Below are positions 1 to 6,662 of a DNA stretch of 12,592 nucleotides, piece by piece. Made by a program: the position numbers and the translations under genes. Source of the DNA: CAWEHT01 sp963808455 (GTDB lineage: Bacteria > Chloroflexota > Anaerolineae > CG2-30-64-16); assembly GCA_963808455.1 (NCBI GenBank), contig CAWEHT010000322.1, forward strand, positions 1 through 12,592, read 5' to 3'. The notes beneath the pieces are model-generated. The model did no database searches. It was given only the letters and a program-made list of their open reading frames with translations, and was not told the DNA's origin. Within the stretch, counting starts at the first letter, position 1; each line of letters opens with the position of its first letter.

Positions 1-12
1 TGATAACACAAA

Positions 13-43
13 CCCCGAGGCTCGTCAAGACAATTGTCCGGGG
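13..43. repeat. Inverted repeat with inner 10-bp palindrome
   Basis: CCCCG at 13-17 can pair with CGGGG at 39-43, and between them lies a perfect palindrome, GACAATTGTC, at 29-38. The palindrome could be the operator of a dimeric regulator, or the whole could be a weak RNA hairpin belonging to the unseen upstream gene. No T-run follows it, so it is not a typical intrinsic terminator. The function is unknown and the call rests on symmetry alone. Confidence 0.25.
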
Positions 44-90
44 ATCAGCCCGCGTGCCTGGCCGGAGACATGCTTGCTGTCGTGCGCGAG

Positions 91-127
91 GGGCCCTGCG
101 TGCGCAAGGGGCCCTGTTTATATTTCT
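91..127 (+). terminator. Intrinsic terminator-like hairpin ahead of the kdp operon
   Basis: GGGCCC at 91-96 can pair with GGGCCC at 109-114. The inner arms TGC (97-99) and GCA (104-106) extend the stem, leaving a 4-base loop and a 2-base AG bulge. A T-rich tract (TGTTTATATTTCTTT) follows directly. This is the shape of a Rho-independent terminator for an upstream + strand transcript. The tail is interrupted by A and C, so termination may be weak. The same T-rich stretch is also read here as a possible KdpE site; the two readings are not exclusive. Confidence 0.4.
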
Positions 128-133
128 TTGATA
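117..133 (+). promoter_or_regulatory. Candidate KdpE-binding site upstream of the kdp operon
   Basis: An AT-rich island in GC-rich DNA reads TTTATA-N5-TTGATA. The E. coli KdpE site, recalled from the literature, is TTTATA-N5-TTTACA. If the TATACT at 176-181 is the -10 element, transcription would start near 187-188 and this box would fall at about -71 to -55, the position known for E. coli. A kdpE gene is present in the same window. The match is by eye to a site from a distant organism, so the call is tentative. Confidence 0.35.
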
Positions 134-175
134 TATTCGGCTCACATTGGGGCGCGCATTTGACCTGGGTTCGCG

Positions 176-181
176 TATACT
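176..181 (+). promoter_or_regulatory. Candidate -10 element of the kdp promoter
   Basis: TATACT matches five of six bases of TATAAT. The region 16-18 bases upstream (around 153-159) is GC-rich and has no -35 consensus, which would fit an activator-dependent promoter. It would leave a leader of about 50 bases before the first small ORF at 237. Confidence 0.3.
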
Positions 182-236
182 GCGATCCGGTGTCGGGCCG
201 ACAGGCGCGACGCAGGTCACGTAAGTGGAGGGGAGT

Positions 237-332
237 GTGGACGTACTCTTCGTGGTTCTGACATTCTTGTTTTTCGCGAGCTGCGTGGGTCTTGTCTGGC
301 TTTGCGAGCGCTTGATGGGAGGTGATTTGTGA
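237..332 (+). CDS. 31-aa single-span membrane miniprotein ahead of kdpF
   Basis: This short ORF uses a GTG start with a GGAG Shine-Dalgarno core at 227-230, six bases upstream. The product has one hydrophobic segment covering about residues 2-22 (DVLFVVLTFLFFASC, then VGLVWL), followed by a polar tail CERLMGGDL. Its stop codon overlaps the GTG start of kdpF in a GTGA arrangement, and its last codons carry the kdpF ribosome-binding site. This implies translational coupling and membership in the kdp operon. From memory, similarly short proteins ending in a C-E/D-R-L motif precede kdpF in other bacteria, but I cannot name a characterised family. It may be an accessory subunit or assembly factor of the pump, or a leader peptide controlling kdpF translation. 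No function is assigned. Confidence 0.6.
   Translation: MDVLFVVLTFLFFASCVGLVWLCERLMGGDL
317..324 (+). promoter_or_regulatory. Strong ribosome-binding site fixing the kdpF start
   Basis: GGGAGGTG lies inside the end of the preceding miniprotein ORF, with its GGAGG core six bases before the GTG at 329. It supports GTG as the kdpF start. It also means that ribosomes finishing the miniprotein pass over the kdpF initiation region. Confidence 0.7.
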
Positions 333-418
333 ACTGGCTCTATCTCATTGCCGGCATTGTCTCGCTGGTGCTGTTTGTGTATCTGCTATTTGCCCTCCTC
401 AAGCCGGAGATCTTCTGA
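329..418 (+). CDS. kdpF: K+-transporting ATPase subunit KdpF (29 aa)
   Basis: KdpF is the small single-helix subunit that stabilises the KdpFABC complex in the cytoplasmic membrane. The product starts (M)NWLYLIAGIVSLVLFVYLLF and ends ALLKPEIF. This is the usual KdpF pattern: one transmembrane helix, then a short tail with a conserved K-P-E. The length of 29 aa equals that of the E. coli protein. The GTG start is supported by the GGGAGGTG site at 317-324. The gene overlaps the preceding miniprotein by four bases, and its stop shares one base with the kdpA ATG (TGATG at 416-420), so translation is tightly coupled in both directions. Genes this short are easily missed by automatic annotation. 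Confidence 0.93.
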   Translation: MNWLYLIAGIVSLVLFVYLLFALLKPEIF

Positions 419-2224
419 TGATGCCCAATGGTTTCCTGCAAATTGGCCTGTACCTCGTGGTCCTCATCACGCTGGCCAAACCGCTCGGCCTGTACATGGC
501 CAATATCTACGAAGGCAAGCACGTCGTGCTGGACCATGTCCTCGGGCCGGTAGAGCGGCTGATTTATCGCATTGGCGGCGTGCGCCAGGAAGACGAGATG
601 CACTGGACGACGTACACGCTGGCGGTGCTGCTCTTCAGCGCGGCCAGCGTCCTGCTGGTCTATGCCCTACAGCGCTTGCAAGGGCTGCTGCCGCTCAATC
701 CGCAGGGGTACGGCGCGATAGCACCCAATCTCTCCTTCAATACCGCCGTCAGCTTTGCCACCAACACCAACTGGCAGAACTATGGCGGCGAAGTCGTCAT
801 GAGTTACCTGACCCAGATGTTGGGCTTTACGGTGCAGAATTTCCTTTCGGCTGCCGCCGGCATGGCCATTATGGCGGCCTTCATCCGTGGCTTTGCGCGC
901 CACAGCGCGCAGACGCTGGGCAACTTCTGGGTTGACCTGACGCGCACCACGCTGTATATCCTCCTGCCGCTAAGCTTCGTGGTCGCGCTGATCCTGGTTT
1001 CGCAGGGCGTGGTGCAGACGTTCGGCGCTTATCCCAGCGTGGCGCTGGCGCAGCCGACCGCGTACCAACAGCCGCGGGTCAACGCCAACGGCAACCCGGT
1101 CAAGGATGCGGCAGGCAACCCAATCACGGACACGATCGCCCTCAAGGAACAGGTGCTGGCTGTTGGGCCGGCGGCCTCGCAGATTGCCATCAAGCAGCTA
1201 GGCACCAACGGCGGCGGCTTCTTCAACACCAACTCGACCCACCCGTACGAGAACCCGACGCCGCTCTCCGACTTCGTCGAGGAGTTGTCCATCCTGTTGA
1301 TAGCCGCCGGTCTCTGTTACACCTTCGGCAAGATGGTGGGCGATACCCGCCAGGGGTGGGCTTTGCTGGCGGCGATGACCGTGGTGTTGGTGGTGGCGCT
1401 CCTGGGCGCGTACGCGGCCGAGGCTAATGGCAACCCCAAGTTCCCGGCGCTCGGCGTCGATCAGACGGCCAGCGCCCTGCAGGCGGGCGGCAACATGGAG
1501 GGCAAGGAAGTCCGCTTCGGCATTGCCAACTCGGCCCTGTGGGCCACCACCACCACGGCAGCCTCCAACGGGTCCGTGAACTCCATGCATGACTCGTTCA
1601 CGCCACTTGGCGGCCTGGTGCCACTTTTGATGATGTCCTTGGGCGAAGTGGTCTTCGGCGGCGTGGGCTCGGGCCTGTATGGCGTGCTGGTGTTCGTCAT
1701 CGTGGCGGTCTTCGTCGCCGGGCTGATGGTGGGCCGCACGCCCGAGTACCTGGGCAAGAAGATCGAAGTCTATGAGATGAAGATGGCTGCGCTCTTGATC
1801 CTGATCATGCCCATGACCGTGCTGCTCTTCACCGCCCTGGCCGTGGTGACGCCTGGCGGCCAGGCCGGCGCCGCCAATCCAGGACCGCACGGCTTCAGCG
1901 AGATCTTCTACGCCTTTATGTCGCAGACCAACAATAACGGCAGCGCCTTCGCCGGGCTGAACGGCAACACGCTGTACTACAACATCACCGGCGCGTTTGC
2001 CATGCTGATCGGACGTTTCTGGCTGGCCGTGCCGACCCTGGCGTTGGCCGGATCGTTGGCGCGCGAAGAAGATCGTCCCGCCGGGCGCGGGGACGCTGCC
2101 CACGCACAAGCCGATCTTCATCGGCTGGCTGATTGCCGTCTTCATCCTGGTCAGCGCCCTGAACTTCATCCCAGCGCTGGCCCTGGGCCCGATCGTCGAG
2201 CACCTGATGATGATCGGCGCCTGA
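418..2224 (+). CDS. kdpA: K+-transporting ATPase subunit KdpA, frameshifted near the 3' end
   Basis: KdpA is the K+-selective channel-like subunit of KdpFABC in the inner membrane. The ATG at 418 directly overlaps the kdpF stop, with GGAGA at 406-410 as ribosome-binding site; an in-frame GTG further upstream is not used because kdpF occupies that DNA. The four pore-loop repeats are visible: NTNWQNYGGE (about residue 116), LGTNGGGFFNTN (about 262), NSMHDSFTPLGG (about 388) and SQTNNNGSAFAGL (about 502). The loop before the second repeat carries a longer insert than in E. coli, with a repeated GNP motif. The reading frame breaks after codon 549: base G2065 appears to be extra. As written, the ORF runs in the wrong frame to 2262 and loses the last membrane helix. 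Skipping that base gives KKIVPPGAGTLPTHKPIFIG, continuing to ALALGPIVEHLMM and a stop at 2222-2224, the normal KdpA ending, for about 601 aa in total. Identity is certain; whether the gene is truly broken is open. Confidence 0.93.
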
Positions 2225-2277
2225 GCGCGGCAGGCGGCTCGCACAACGCACCCGCAGGTTGAAAGGGAAAAAGGGTC

Positions 2278-4377
2278 ATGGTCACGCAACCCACATCACG
2301 TAAGGAAACGGCGGCAGATCTGCGCCGGCAGCTCTATACCAGAGCCATCGGCGATTCGTTCGCCAAGCTGGACCCGCGCTGGATGGTCCGGAACCCGGTC
2401 ATGTTTGTGGTAGAGGTCGGCAGTGTGCTGACCACTGCGCTGTGGGTCCAGGCGCTTCTGGGGCACGGTGAGGCGCCGGCGGGGTTCATAGGCGCAGTTG
2501 CCATCTGGCTGTGGTTCACTGTGCTCTTCGCCAACTTCTCGGAGGCGCTGGCCGAGGGCCGGGGCAAGGCCCAGGCCGAGGCGCTGCGCAAGACGCGGCA
2601 GGAGACGCAAGCCAAGAAGCTGCGGTCGCAGCATCACGACGATGGGTACGACCTGACGCCTTCCACGGCTCTGCGCCAAGGCGACTTCTATCTGGCCGAA
2701 CCTGGCGACACGGTGGCAGCGGATGGTGAGGTGGTCGACGGCATCGCGTCGGTGGACGAAAGCGCAGTGACAGGAGAGAGCGCACCGGTGATTCGGGAGT
2801 GCGGCGGCGACCGCAGCGCGGTGACGGGCGGGACGCGTGTGCTTTCCGACTGGTTGGTCATCCGTGTGACGGCGAACCCCGGCGAGGGTTTTCTGGACCG
2901 CATGATCTCGTTGGTGGAAGGTGCCAAGCGCCAGAAAACGCCGAACGAGATCGCGCTGAACATCCTGCTGGCTGCCTTCACCATCATCTTCTTGATGGTC
3001 TGCATCACGCTGCTCCCCTACTCGTTGTACAGCGTGCAGATCACCGGCCATGGCACGCCGATCAGCGTGACGGTGCTGGTGGCGCTCCTGGTGTGCCTAA
3101 TCCCGACCACCATCGGCGGGCTGCTCTCGGCTATCGGCATCGCCGGCATGGACCGGCTCATCCGGCGCAACGTGATAGCGCTGTCCGGCCGGGCAGTGGA
3201 GGCGGCGGGCGACGTGGATGTCTTGCTACTCGACAAGACGGGCACCATAACGCTGGGCAACCGCGAGGCGGTGGAGCTCCTCCCGGTGGGCGGCACCAGC
3301 CCGGAACGGCTGGCCGAGCTGGCGCAGCTGGCCTCGCTGCCCGACGAGACGCCTGAGGGCCGCAGCATCGTGGTGCTGGCCAAGGAGCAATTCGGGCTGC
3401 GCGGCCGTACAGTGGGCAGCAGCCCGGAGATGCCCGATGGCATGCGCTTCATCCCATTCACGGCCCAGACCCGCATGAGCGGTGTCGATCTCGATCACAC
3501 CAGCATCCGCAAGGGCGCGCCCGATGCCATCGCCACGCTCATCCTTGAGAGCGGCAACCAGGTGCCGGCGCAGATGACTCAGGCGGTCGAGACGATCGCG
3601 CGCAGCGGCGGCACGCCGCTGGCCGTGGCCTGCGACGGCCAGGCCGTGGGCGTGATCCACCTCAAGGACGTGGTCAAGGGCGGCATCAAGGAGCGCTTCT
3701 CGCAGCTGCGCAAGATGGGCATCAAGACGGTGATGATCACCGGCGACAACCCGCTCACCGCCGCCGCCATCGCGGCCGAGGCCGGCGTGGACGACTTCCT
3801 GGCCCAGGCCACGCCCGAGACCAAGCTCAAGCTGATCCGGCAGTACCAGGCGGGCGGGCGATTGGTGGCGATGACGGGCGACGGCACCAATGACGCTCCG
3901 GCCCTGGCCCAGGCAGACGTGGCCGTTGCCATGAACACTGGGACGCAGCCGGCCCGTGAGGCCGCCAACATGGTCGACCTGGACTCCAACCCGACCAAAC
4001 TCATCGATATCGTCGAGATCGGCAAGCAGCTGCTGATGACGCGCGGCTCGTTGACCACCTTCAGCATCGCCAATGACGTGGCGAAGTACTTCGCCATCAT
4101 CCCGGCCGCGTTTGCCTCCACCTATCCGGTGCTGGACCGGCTGAACGTCTTGCGGCTGGCCACGCCTACGAGCGCCATACTGTCTGCTGTGATCTTCAAC
4201 GCCCTGATTATCGTAGCGCTGATCCCGCTGGCGCTCAAAGGTGTGCCGTATCCGGCGGTGGGCGCGGCGAGGCTCTTGCGTGACAATCTGCTGATCTACG
4301 GTGTAGGCGGTGTGATCGCACCGTTCATCGGCATCAAGCTGATCGACCTGTTGCTGGTCGCTCTCCATCTGGCCTGA
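2278..4377 (+). CDS. kdpB: K+-transporting P-type ATPase subunit KdpB (699 aa)
   Basis: KdpB is the P1A-type ATPase subunit that hydrolyses ATP to energise K+ uptake through KdpA. Its length is close to the E. coli protein (682 aa). Visible motifs in order are: the actuator-domain TGES at residues 165-168 (its Ser corresponds to the inhibitory phosphoserine site known in E. coli); the membrane-helix-4 motif LIPTTIGGLLSAIGIAGMDR; the phosphorylation site DKTGTIT with Asp319; a nucleotide-domain KGAPDAI; MITGDNPLTA; the hinge motif MTGDGTNDAPAL starting at 532; and the helix-5 motif FSIANDVAKYF with Asp600 and Lys603, the charged pair typical of KdpB. The ATG at 2278 has an AAGGG site a few bases upstream. 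The gene follows the restored kdpA stop by 53 bases and precedes kdpC by 21 bases. No defect is visible. Confidence 0.98.
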   Translation: MVTQPTSRKETAADLRRQLYTRAIGDSFAKLDPRWMVRNPVMFVVEVGSVLTTALWVQALLGHGEAPAGFIGAVAIWLWFTVLFANFSEALAEGRGKAQAEALRKTRQETQAKKLRSQHHDDGYDLTPSTALRQGDFYLAEPGDTVAADGEVVDGIASVDESAVTGESAPVIRECGGDRSAVTGGTRVLSDWLVIRVTANPGEGFLDRMISLVEGAKRQKTPNEIALNILLAAFTIIFLMVCITLLPYSLYSVQITGHGTPISVTVLVALLVCLIPTTIGGLLSAIGIAGMDRLIRRNVIALSGRAVEAAGDVDVLLLDKTGTITLGNREAVELLPVGGTSPERLAELAQLASLPDETPEGRSIVVLAKEQFGLRGRTVGSSPEMPDGMRFIPFTAQTRMSGVDLDHTSIRKGAPDAIATLILESGNQVPAQMTQAVETIARSGGTPLAVACDGQAVGVIHLKDVVKGGIKERFSQLRKMGIKTVMITGDNPLTAAAIAAEAGVDDFLAQATPETKLKLIRQYQAGGRLVAMTGDGTNDAPALAQADVAVAMNTGTQPAREAANMVDLDSNPTKLIDIVEIGKQLLMTRGSLTTFSIANDVAKYFAIIPAAFASTYPVLDRLNVLRLATPTSAILSAVIFNALIIVALIPLALKGVPYPAVGAARLLRDNLLIYGVGGVIAPFIGIKLIDLLLVALHLA

Positions 4378-4398
4378 GCGGCCAAAGGGGAAAAGAAC

Positions 4399-4983
4399 GT
4401 GGCTACTGAAATCACGAGACAGCTCCGGCCGGCGATCCTGATCCTGCTGCTCTTTGTCGTCATCACCGGTCTCGTCTATCCGGCGGTCGTGACCGGGGTG
4501 GCACAGGTGGTGTTCCCGTACCAGGCGAACGGCAGCGTGATCATGGCCAACGGCAAGGCGGTCGGCTCCGCCTTGATCGGCCAGCCGTTCACGGACCCTA
4601 AGTACTTTTGGGGAAGGATATCGGCCACTTCCCCTTATTCGTACAACGCCGCCAGCTCTTCCGGCTCGAACCTGGGCCCGGTTAACCCCGCGCTGTTCGC
4701 CGAGGTGGGGTCGCAAATCCAGGCCCTGAAAGCCGCCGATCCGTCCAACACACAGCCGATCCCGGTCGATCTCGTAACCTCCTCGGGCAGCGGGTTGGAC
4801 CCCGACGTCAGTATCGCGGCGGCGCTGTACCAGGTGCCGCGCGTGGCGAAGGCCAGGGGCCTTTCCGAGGCAGCCGTGCAGCAGCTGGTGGACCAGAGCA
4901 CCGAAGGGCGGCAGTTGGGTATCCTGGGTGAGCCGCGCGTGAATGTGCTCAAGCTCAACCTGGCGCTCGACGCTGCCCACTAA
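4399..4983 (+). CDS. kdpC: K+-transporting ATPase subunit KdpC (194 aa)
   Basis: KdpC is the single-pass subunit with a periplasmic/outer domain that supports ATP binding and complex stability in KdpFABC. The GTG start at 4399 is preceded by AAGGGG at 4385-4390. Residues about 10-32 form the one membrane helix (RPAILILLLFVVITGLVYPA). Family motifs follow: KYFWGRISATSPYSYNAASS, then SNLGPVNPAL, then SGSGLDPDVSIAAALYQVPR, and the C-terminal block GRQLGILGEPRVNVLKLNL. The length is close to E. coli KdpC (190 aa). It is the last gene of the operon in this window; the histidine kinase gene kdpD, often found next, is absent. Confidence 0.97.
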   Translation: MATEITRQLRPAILILLLFVVITGLVYPAVVTGVAQVVFPYQANGSVIMANGKAVGSALIGQPFTDPKYFWGRISATSPYSYNAASSSGSNLGPVNPALFAEVGSQIQALKAADPSNTQPIPVDLVTSSGSGLDPDVSIAAALYQVPRVAKARGLSEAAVQQLVDQSTEGRQLGILGEPRVNVLKLNLALDAAH

Positions 4984-5289
4984 CGTGCTCCGGATGGTTG
5001 GGCGGTGTTGTGCCTTTCACGACACCGGTATGGGGCGAGATGATGGCACGGCATGCGGGCATGGTGGAGCAGCCGTCAAATTCCTTATGGCTGACAGCAA
5101 GCCGCGGGCCCTGGCGCTGGACGTGGGAACGGTGGCGGAGGTTCGCCGGCTCTCGGATATGGCGCTCCGCGGACAGGGTCAGGCGGCGAAATGGTCCGCA
5201 CCACTCCGTAGCGCAGAAGAAGCGCGGGCGCTATCGGCCGGACGCGCTTGCCCTGGGCCCGGGCTTGCTGTGCCTGGTCGTCCGGTGGC
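4984..5289. other. Convergent intergenic region without a recognisable gene
   Basis: This 306-base gap separates the end of the kdp operon from the end of the oppositely oriented ATPase/TrkA operon. Translations in all frames give arginine-, proline- and tryptophan-rich sequence typical of non-coding GC-rich DNA. I see no KdpD Walker motif, universal-stress-protein motif or transposase remnant. GC-rich inverted runs occur near 5261-5320 (CCCGGGC and GGCCGGGCCGGCC), but none is followed by a T-run. I cannot point to a convincing terminator for either operon. Confidence 0.5.
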
Positions 5290-5964
5290 TCAGCCGCGGC
5301 CGGGCCGGCCCAGGATCGCGGCAAGTTGCGCCACCTGCGAGCGGTGGACCAGGCCGATCACTTCATCGCTCGATTGCAGCAGGACTTCGCCGCGAGGGAT
5401 GATGATCTGCCCCTGGCGGATGATGGCCGTCAGCACGCATTGCTCGGGCAAATTGAGGTCGCGGATAGCCGCGCCGTCGGCGGGCGCGCCGGGCGCCACC
5501 TTTTCTTCGACCAGCGAGAACTCTCCTTTACGCAGCTCGAGCAACGTCATCATGTCGCCGATGGACATCTCCTCGGCGACCAGGTGTGCTATCAGGTCAG
5601 CCTGGTTCAGCGCCACGTCCACGCCCATCTCTGGCGTAAACAGCCAGGCGTTTTTCGGATTGTTGACCCGGGTAATGGTGCGCGGCACGTTGAACTCGAA
5701 GCGGGCCAGCGTGCAGGCCACCAGATTGTCTTCATCGTCGCCCGTGACCGCTACAAAGGCGTTTGCCCTGCGGACGCCGGCATTTGTGAGGACTTTGGGA
5801 TCATCACCGTCGCCGAAAATGATGCATTCTTCCGGTAACTCGGCCTGAAGTTTGGCCGTGATCTCCGGCCGAGATTCGATGACTTTGACCTGATGCTGGG
5901 CTGCCAGGAGCAGCCCGGCCAACCTAAATCCGGTCTTGCCGCCGCCAACGATCAATACAAACAT
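5290..5964 (-). CDS. trkA: TrkA-family K+ channel regulator (CeoC-like)
   Basis: This 224-aa RCK protein is predicted to be cytosolic and to gate a Trk/Ktr-type K+ channel by binding nucleotide. An N-terminal Rossmann domain starts MFVLIVGGGKTG, with the dinucleotide-binding glycines at 7-12 and the ribose-binding acidic residue Glu30 after the second strand. VAVTGDDEDNLVACTLAR and a VNNPKNAWLFTPEMGVDVAL block follow, which strongly resembles Mycobacterium tuberculosis CeoC. The second half is a TrkA_C domain ending IIPRGEVLLQSSDEVIGLV. The ATG has a GAGGAGG site on the minus strand. The gene is last in an operon, 18 bases after a second TrkA-like gene. The channel partner TrkH/KtrB is not in the window. 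The exact ligand (NAD or ATP/ADP) cannot be read from the sequence. Confidence 0.92.
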   Translation of the reverse strand: MFVLIVGGGKTGFRLAGLLLAAQHQVKVIESRPEITAKLQAELPEECIIFGDGDDPKVLTNAGVRRANAFVAVTGDDEDNLVACTLARFEFNVPRTITRVNNPKNAWLFTPEMGVDVALNQADLIAHLVAEEMSIGDMMTLLELRKGEFSLVEEKVAPGAPADGAAIRDLNLPEQCVLTAIIRQGQIIIPRGEVLLQSSDEVIGLVHRSQVAQLAAILGRPGRG

Positions 5965-5982
5965 CGCGATCCCTCCTCAACC

Positions 5983-6633
5983 CTAGCCCACCGCCAGCAA
6001 ACGCTGCAACTGGTTGCGCGAAGACGCCAGGACGCCGATCACCACGAGGTCGCCCTCCTCGAAGGCTGTGCCGAGTGTGGGCAGAAATGTGCGGCCACTG
6101 CGGTTTATGGCGCTGATCGAGATCTCGCCCGGGACGGTGACGTGGTTCACGGTGCGGCTTACCCAGTGATGCGGCACTTCGACCTCGATCAGGTCAACCT
6201 CGCCGTTGCCCAGCGAGGCGATGACGTTCAGATCGCGATGCGTCAGGAGCTGGACGACCCGATTCACGCCCCACATCGTGGACGAGACGGTGGATAGCCC
6301 CAGGCGTTGATAGATCTCGGCGCGTCGCGGGTCGTAAATGCGGGCGACCACCTTCGGCACATGGAAGACCGTGCGGGCGATGCGGGCCGTGATGATATTG
6401 GAGTTATCACCCGAAGTCACCGCGGCCAGGGCGTCTGAGCGCTCGATCCCGGCCTGCACCAGGATGTCGCGATCAAAACCGATCCCTTGCAACGTCTTGC
6501 CCCGAAAGCCTGTGCCGAGACGGTAAAAGGCCTGAGGGTTCTTGTCTATCACGACCACATCTTCGCCATCCCGAGCCATTCTATCGGCCAGCTCTGCGCC
6601 GAGCCGGCCGCAGCCCACGACGATCACATTCAT
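5983..6633 (-). CDS. trkA: TrkA-family K+ channel regulator (CeoB-like)
   Basis: This 216-aa RCK protein starts MNVIVVGCGRLGAELADRM. It has the Rossmann glycine motif at residues 7-12 and Asp30 in VVVIDKN as the expected ribose-binding acid. The block SDALAAVTSGDNSNIITARI, then VPKVVARIYDPRRAEIYQRL, closely matches M. tuberculosis CeoB. A TrkA_C-type domain follows from about residue 135. The chosen ATG at 6631-6633 has a GGGAGGTAG ribosome-binding site. A longer in-frame reading upstream overlaps the ATPase gene in another frame and is not credible. It sits 29 bases after the P-type ATPase and 18 before the CeoC-like gene. The two short TrkA proteins probably form hetero-oligomeric gating rings, as suggested for CeoB/CeoC pairs; this is inference. 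Confidence 0.93.
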   Translation of the reverse strand: MNVIVVGCGRLGAELADRMARDGEDVVVIDKNPQAFYRLGTGFRGKTLQGIGFDRDILVQAGIERSDALAAVTSGDNSNIITARIARTVFHVPKVVARIYDPRRAEIYQRLGLSTVSSTMWGVNRVVQLLTHRDLNVIASLGNGEVDLIEVEVPHHWVSRTVNHVTVPGEISISAINRSGRTFLPTLGTAFEEGDLVVIGVLASSRNQLQRLLAVG

Positions 6634-6662
6634 GACTACCTCCCGCTTTGTCAAGCCTTCGG

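Noticed and set aside
160..181. TTGACC (160-165) as -35 for TATACT (176-181)
   Set aside because: The spacer is only 10 bases, far from the usual 16-18, so they cannot form one sigma-70 promoter.
34..261. 75-aa ORF in the leader region
   Set aside because: The composition is arginine/tryptophan-rich with no family signal; it overlaps the promoter region and the miniprotein start, so it is treated as non-coding.
322..417. In-frame N-terminal extension of KdpA from GTG 322
   Set aside because: The DNA codes for kdpF in another frame, and the KdpA family begins at the MMPNGFLQIG-like segment starting at 418.
3226..4980. Long minus-strand ORF (584 aa) opposite kdpB and kdpC
   Set aside because: It is antisense to strongly conserved genes, rich in His/Arg/Gln with no domain; long antisense ORFs are expected in GC-rich DNA.
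4998..5402. 134-aa ORF after kdpC as a possible kdpD or USP remnant
   Set aside because: No Walker motif, KdpD N-terminal motif or USP signature is visible in any frame, and its 3' part overlaps the TrkA gene.
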